Shown piece after piece: positions 31,800 through 35,621 of a stretch of 35,621 nt of DNA. Under the pieces are notes generated by a model. It was not told the origin of the DNA. It was given only the letters and a program-made list of their open reading frames with translations, and searched no databases. Position 1 is the first letter of the stretch. Every line of letters starts with the position of its first letter. The position numbers and the translations under genes were made by a program. The stretch is from DATELY01 sp035276085 (lineage in GTDB: Bacteria; Pseudomonadota; Gammaproteobacteria; Steroidobacterales; Steroidobacteraceae), in contig DATELY010000135.1 of NCBI GenBank assembly GCA_035276085.1, positions 1 to 35,621 of the forward strand. Direction: 5' to 3'.

Positions 31800-32021
31800 G
31801 ACCTCTCCTGTAAGTGCGCAACCGGACAAGACACATGATGGGCAAATCGCCATCCGGCGCCTAGCCGTAAATGTGTCGGCGATCAGTCTTCGCTCAAGCG
31901 ATGAATGCTTTCTGAAGACGAAGGCGATTCGACCGGCGGCTATGATCCACGTTGGCGAAAATGTGCACCATGTCCGCGCAAGCGAACACCGATGCGATGA
32001 TTCCCGTAGTCGACGCTGGTC

Positions 32022-32312
32022 TTAGAGCTGAGCCTTCAAGGTCTCGGCCTGCGCCAGTTGCATTGAGCAGGCTGCGTCCGGACAGGGCACTTTTGCGAGC
32101 GCATCGATTCGATTCGCAGCAACGAACGCCGCATCGAAATCTGTGCGCGCGGTGTGCTGCGAGGGGCGGGAATCTTCCTGTGCGTAACGATCCAGCGCCG
32201 CGGCGAGGTACCAGCTGCTGCACAGTGTCGCACCGGCGATTGCGCTCAATAGCCACTCCCGGCGCTGCCGCATCGCAACTCGGACCGGGACATTGTTGTG
32301 CTGGTTGGTCAT
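32022..32312 (-). CDS. Small single-pass membrane or secreted hypothetical protein
   Basis: A 96-residue protein of unknown family. One hydrophobic segment (about 20-40; EWLLSAIAGATLCSSWYLAAAL) follows a basic N-terminus, so it is either an N-terminal anchor or an uncleaved signal. The remaining 55 residues would be periplasmic, with two cysteines close together (CPDAAC). The start is well supported: GAGGAGG lies 8 nt before the ATG at 32312. It is divergent from the pdsR-like gene (145-bp spacer) and upstream of the OmpA lipoprotein on the same strand. No function is proposed. Confidence 0.7.
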   Translation of the reverse strand: MTNQHNNVPVRVAMRQRREWLLSAIAGATLCSSWYLAAALDRYAQEDSRPSQHTARTDFDAAFVAANRIDALAKVPCPDAACSMQLAQAETLKAQL

Positions 32313-32457
32313 AGGTGTGCCCTCCTCGAAACGTACGAGGTGATTACAGCGTTCCCCGGCAACCGGGGTCGGGCGCGCAATGGGCGAACCGCAGGCGAAT
32401 TGTGATCAATCGTGGCGCCTGCGCCGCGCCCCGGCGGCCGCATTACACTTCCACGCC

Positions 32458-33150
32458 ATGAAGAAACTCATCGCCATCGTCGAAGACGAACCTGCCATTC
32501 GCGACAACTACGCCGCTGCCTTCCAGCGCAGTGGCTACGGCGTGCGTACGTACGGCTCGCGGCCCGAAGCGCTCGAGGGCTTCCGGGCCAGATTGCCCGA
32601 TCTCGCGGTGATCGACGTCGGACTGAAGGACGAGCCCGAAGGGGGCTTCGATCTCTGCCGCGAGCTACGCTCGATGTCGGCCGAATTGCCGATCATCTTC
32701 CTCACAGCGCGCGACAGCGAGCTCGACGCGGTATCCGGCCTGCGGCTCGGTGCAGATGATTACTTGACCAAGGACTTGAGCCTGACGCATCTGCTTGCGC
32801 GCGTGAACGCGCTGTTCCGACGCATCGACGCGCTCACGCAACCCGACAGTCGCGAACAGACGCTCAATCGCGGCGATCTCATGATCGATGGTGCACGACT
32901 GCACGCCACGTGGCGCGACCAGCCGCTCGGGTTGACGCTCACAGAGTTCTGGATCGTGCACGCGTTCGCAAAGAACCCAGGTCACGTCAAGAATCGCCAG
33001 CAACTCATGGATGCCGCGAACGTCGTGCTCGACGACAACACGATCACCTCGCACGTCAAACGCATCCGGCGCAAATTCCAAGCCATCGATGCCACGTTCG
33101 ATCGCATCGAAACCATGTACGGCATGGGCTATCGCTGGAACGAGCGCTAG
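32458..33150 (+). CDS. pdsR: Response regulator of the proteobacterial dedicated sortase system type (PdsR-like)
   Basis: A 230-residue OmpR-like regulator. The receiver has acidic pocket E9/D10 (VEDEPAIRDNY), phosphoacceptor D53 in AVIDVGLKDEPEGGF and K105 in DDYLTKDLSLTHLLARV. A C-terminal winged helix follows (about 138-228; LTLTEFWIVHAFAKNPGHVKNRQQLMDAA, then TSHVKRIRRKFQAIDATFDRIETMYGMGYRW). The insertion after D53 and the YLTKDLSL stretch match, from memory, the TIGR03787 family (dedicated sortase system regulator). The kinase gene follows 22 bp downstream. A CCCCGG/CCGGGG hairpin (32354-32368) lies in the upstream spacer. No sortase or LPXTG-type target gene is in the window. Confidence 0.85.
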   Translation: MKKLIAIVEDEPAIRDNYAAAFQRSGYGVRTYGSRPEALEGFRARLPDLAVIDVGLKDEPEGGFDLCRELRSMSAELPIIFLTARDSELDAVSGLRLGADDYLTKDLSLTHLLARVNALFRRIDALTQPDSREQTLNRGDLMIDGARLHATWRDQPLGLTLTEFWIVHAFAKNPGHVKNRQQLMDAANVVLDDNTITSHVKRIRRKFQAIDATFDRIETMYGMGYRWNER

Positions 33151-33172
33151 CGACACACTACTGCCAAGCGCC

Positions 33173-35209
33173 ATGTCGCTGCGCGCGAAACTGCTGTTGC
33201 TCAGCTTGCTCACGCTCGTCCTGCCATGGGCGGGCTGCCGCTATGCGCAGCAGATGGAAACAGCGTTGCGTCGCGGACAGGAAGAGTCGTTGCTCACCAC
33301 GGCCGATGTGCTTGCCAAAGTCGTCGCGGCCGAACCCGAGTTGCTGTACCGAGTGCCCGAGTTGCGCGAACGCTTCGATCCTGCCCGGGGCGATGTGTTC
33401 GCACCGTTGCTCGATGCACAACCGTTGATTGACGGCTTTGCCGATGAGTGGCCCGAGCCTGGCCGCGCAGTGCCAGGTCTGCAGCCGACGCTGCGCCTTG
33501 GCGTGCACGGCCGCAGCATGCAGCTCTACCTCGCCGTACACGACACGAACCTGCGCTATGAAACGCCGGGCGGCGAGGATGGGCTGCCGAATGGCCGCTT
33601 CGATCGCGTCATCGTGTTCATGCGCGATGACTTCGGTCGCGAGTACGCCTGGTCCTTGAGCGCACAGGCGCCAGGGCCACTGATCGTGCGCGCATGCAAT
33701 GTCGGCAGCCCCTGGAATCCGCTGCCCCAACGCATCGACGCGGTCGAAGGTGTTTGGCGAGCAGCGCCGCGCGGGTATGCGATCGAGCTGCAAGCACCGC
33801 TAGCCCTCTTCGGTTCGCAGCTGGCCGTCTTCGCAGTGGATGCGAACGGTCGGACACCAAGCCCGATGCCGCTGGCGTACTTGCACATGGGATCGACCGC
33901 ACTACGCCAGCGACTCGCGCCGTACGTGCCAACGGGCACGCGCGTATCCGTCATCGACAAGCAAGGATGGCTGCTTGCTCGTGCGGGATCCGTTACGGAC
34001 CTGCCGCAGCAAGGGTCTTACGGCATGCGCGCGACGGAAGACGGATTTCTTCGTTCCATCTACCGTCCCTTGCTCGCACGGGAAGCGCAAGCCGCCAGTG
34101 CCTATGGACTTCCCTATGGCATGTGGGGTGCGCCCGTCGACCAAGCGCGCGGCGGCACGGCAGCGGCGATATGGTTCGACGCTGGCGCGGGGGAACCGTC
34201 GCTCGTGCGCGCCGCTGTACCCTTGCGCAGCCAGGGCGAGTTGCTTGGCGCCGTGATGGTGGAACAGCCTGGCGAACGACTCATCCAGTTGCGCGACCGC
34301 GCGCTGAATCAGTTGCTCAACTTCACGTTGCTCGCCACCTTGCTCGTAGTCGGCATCTCGCTGCTATTCGCCGCTCGACTCTCACAGCGGATCAGCCGGC
34401 TCAGCCGCGCGACGGCATCCGCGGTTGGCCCGGAAGGGCGGATCGAAACCAACATTCCCGGAACGCAGGCGCGCGATGAGATCGGTGCGCTCGCGCGCAG
34501 CTTCAAACAGCTGCTGGCGCGCGCACAGGAGTACACGAGCTATCTGCAAACGCTCGGCTCGAAGCTCTCGCACGAGCTGCGCACGCCGCTGACGATCGTC
34601 AGCTCATCGCTCGACAATCTGGCAGCGGACGCGAAAGTGGACGGCGATGCACGCGTCTATCTCGAGCGTGCCCGCCAAGGTGCTGCTCGATTGCATTCGC
34701 TGTTGAGCGCGTTGTCCGAAGCGACTCGTGTCGAGCAGTCGATCGAACAAGCCGAGCGTGTCGAGTTCGATCTCGCGGAACTGGTGCGATCGATGGGACA
34801 CGCCTACCAACACACGTTTGCGAATCACCGCGTGAGCGTGAGTGCACCTGAGACCGTGTGTCCATTCACTGGCGCACCGGAGCTCATCGCGCAGTTGCTG
34901 GACAAGCTCATGGACAATGCCGCGGATTTCACGCCTGCCGGCGGCAGCATCGCGCTCGGCCTGACGGCAACCACCAGCCACTACGAGCTGAGCTTGGACA
35001 ACGAAGGCCCGCTGCTGCCTACCGGATCGAACGAGCAGTTATTCGAGTCACTCGTGAGCAACCGCGCTGCTGCGACCGACAAACCGCATCTGGGACTCGG
35101 ACTCTTCATCGTGCGACTGATCGCGCGCTTTCACGGTGGGCGCTGCGACGCCATGAATCGCGACGACGGACGCGGCGTGATCATGCGAGTGAAGCTGCCG
35201 CGTCCCTAG
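33173..35209 (+). CDS. pdsS: Sensor histidine kinase of the proteobacterial dedicated sortase system type (PdsS-like)
   Basis: A 678-residue membrane kinase. TM1 is near the N-terminus (about 6-21). The large periplasmic region (about 22-380) includes a beta-rich segment, LIDGFADEWPE ... LRLGVHGRSMQLYLAVHDTN (about 85-222), that resembles CBM9/DOMON-type carbohydrate-binding folds. TM2 is at about 383-402 (FTLLATLLVVGISLLFA). Then come HAMP, HisKA with H467 in LSHELRTPLTI, and HATPase_c with N582 (DKLMDNAADF) and LGLGLFIVRLIARFHGG. The layout matches what I recall of TIGR03785, the kinase paired with TIGR03787 regulators. The ATG at 33173 gives a clean membrane start but has only a weak ribosome binding site. 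A short hairpin follows the stop. Confidence 0.88.
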   Translation: MSLRAKLLLLSLLTLVLPWAGCRYAQQMETALRRGQEESLLTTADVLAKVVAAEPELLYRVPELRERFDPARGDVFAPLLDAQPLIDGFADEWPEPGRAVPGLQPTLRLGVHGRSMQLYLAVHDTNLRYETPGGEDGLPNGRFDRVIVFMRDDFGREYAWSLSAQAPGPLIVRACNVGSPWNPLPQRIDAVEGVWRAAPRGYAIELQAPLALFGSQLAVFAVDANGRTPSPMPLAYLHMGSTALRQRLAPYVPTGTRVSVIDKQGWLLARAGSVTDLPQQGSYGMRATEDGFLRSIYRPLLAREAQAASAYGLPYGMWGAPVDQARGGTAAAIWFDAGAGEPSLVRAAVPLRSQGELLGAVMVEQPGERLIQLRDRALNQLLNFTLLATLLVVGISLLFAARLSQRISRLSRATASAVGPEGRIETNIPGTQARDEIGALARSFKQLLARAQEYTSYLQTLGSKLSHELRTPLTIVSSSLDNLAADAKVDGDARVYLERARQGAARLHSLLSALSEATRVEQSIEQAERVEFDLAELVRSMGHAYQHTFANHRVSVSAPETVCPFTGAPELIAQLLDKLMDNAADFTPAGGSIALGLTATTSHYELSLDNEGPLLPTGSNEQLFESLVSNRAAATDKPHLGLGLFIVRLIARFHGGRCDAMNRDDGRGVIMRVKLPRP

Positions 35210-35210
35210 A

Positions 35211-35231
35211 AAGTGCAGGACAGCACTTTTT
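35211..35231 (+). terminator. Short terminator-like hairpin after pdsS
   Basis: The stem AAGTGC (35211-35216) pairs with GCACTT (35223-35228) over a 6-nt loop, followed by T residues to 35231. It is weak by stem length but placed 2 bp after the stop codon. Confidence 0.5.
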
Positions 35232-35239
35232 CAACACGC

Positions 35240-35335
35240 CGCTAGAGGTGTCGACGTCTTTTACAGCTGCCATGGGAGCGCTCAACAAACCTCGCGCGCC
35301 CTCTAGCGTAACGCGCTGTTTAGGCGTAAAAGACG
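35240..35335. repeat. Two interleaved inverted repeats in the intergenic region
   Basis: CGCTAGAGG (35240-35248) pairs with CCTCTAGCG (35300-35308), and CGTCTTTTAC (35255-35264) pairs with GTAAAAGACG (35326-35335). Because the order is A-B-A'-B', both helices together would form a pseudoknot, or they would compete. The rest of the 35232-35540 stretch has no supported gene. Confidence 0.5.
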
Positions 35336-35540
35336 CAACCCATGGCACACGCCTTGCTTCGATGAACAGCGCCGCAGCTTGCAACCAAGCGCGGCAGTTC
35401 GGGCAGAGAAGCGGTTGGCTCCGCTGGTGGGAAGTGCAAGCAGAAGGGTGGATGCGACAAAATCAGAGTGCGGCTACCGGACAGAAGATCACAGAGAACG
35501 GTAATCCAAAAGCAAGAAAAACCTGCCGCCAACAAACGGA

Positions 35541-35567
35541 AGCCCCGCTCAAGCGGGGCTTTTTTTT
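35541..35567 (+). terminator. Strong intrinsic terminator
   Basis: The stem AGCCCCGC (35541-35548) pairs with GCGGGGCT (35553-35560) over a TCAA loop and is followed by a run of T residues to 35567. The T-run is on the plus strand, so it ends a rightward transcript: either read-through from pdsRS or a separate transcript arising in the preceding 300 bp. Confidence 0.9.
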
Positions 35568-35575
35568 ATGCGCGC

Positions 35576-35621
35576 CTACTTCTGCTTCCACGCGCCGGAC
35601 TTGTCCTTGTAGTACCAACCC
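35576..35621 (-). CDS. C-terminal end of an unidentified gene running off the right edge
   Basis: Reading leftward from the window edge, one frame gives GWYYKDKSGAWKQK then a TAG (35578-35576), ending just beyond a plus-strand terminator. The aromatic, lysine-rich tail looks like a real protein end, but 14 residues are too few to name a family. Confidence 0.45.
   Translation of the reverse strand, partial: GWYYKDKSGAWKQK

Noticed and set aside
35272..35621. A plus-strand frame open from an ATG to the window edge
   Set aside because: It reads straight through a strong terminator and over the end of a minus-strand gene; no ribosome binding site or domain is seen.

Overview
The window is GC-rich chromosomal DNA from a gammaproteobacterium. 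The blocks rsmD-coaD, ftsY-ftsE-ftsX-rpoH, coaBC-dut, radC-rpmB-rpmG-mutM and a tRNA-Gly(CCC) beside trmB are core genes in orders typical of that class. Codon usage and the unusually dense two-component content fit an environmental lineage in the Steroidobacter/Nevskia/Xanthomonadales neighbourhood, but that placement is inference. I saw no prophage, CRISPR array, rRNA or complete transposase gene.

Region 1 (1-11247) is a signalling island of seven genes. On the minus strand, reading right to left, are a NarL-type regulator, a PAS/HisKA_3 kinase, a second NarL-type regulator and a PAS kinase that runs off the left edge. On the plus strand is a receiver-PAS-HisKA_3 kinase. Back on the minus strand, a four-PAS hybrid kinase overlaps a receiver-EAL protein, which links the island to cyclic-di-GMP breakdown. 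A 168-bp palindromic MITE-like element lies just before the plus-strand kinase.

Region 2 (11248-14150) is degenerate. It holds an AtoE-type short-chain fatty acid transporter broken by a frameshift, and a HigBA-type toxin-antitoxin pair whose toxin lacks its centre while the antitoxin and a triple operator remain. A tRNA-Gly(CCC) follows.

Region 3 (14253-31055) is housekeeping: trmB, a DUF6763-like gene, a Rieske protein coupled to an AmpG-like MFS transporter, pyrE, a DUF4124-like secreted protein, dut-coaBC, radC, rpmB-rpmG, a membrane fatty acid desaturase, mutM, rsmD-coaD-ggt, and ftsYEX-rpoH. A 289-bp element with perfect 35-bp terminal inverted repeats sits in front of radC. The rpoH promoter region carries a near-perfect CIRCE (HrcA) site overlapping a sigmaE-like promoter, so the heat-shock sigma factor itself may be under HrcA control.

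Region 4 (31056-35621) holds a glycine-zipper OmpA lipoprotein, a small membrane protein, and a regulator/kinase pair. I recognise the pair as PdsR/PdsS, the two-component system of the 'proteobacterial dedicated sortase system'. The sortase and its target are not in view and would have to lie elsewhere. The window ends with a structured intergenic region, a strong terminator and the last 14 codons of an unidentified minus-strand gene.
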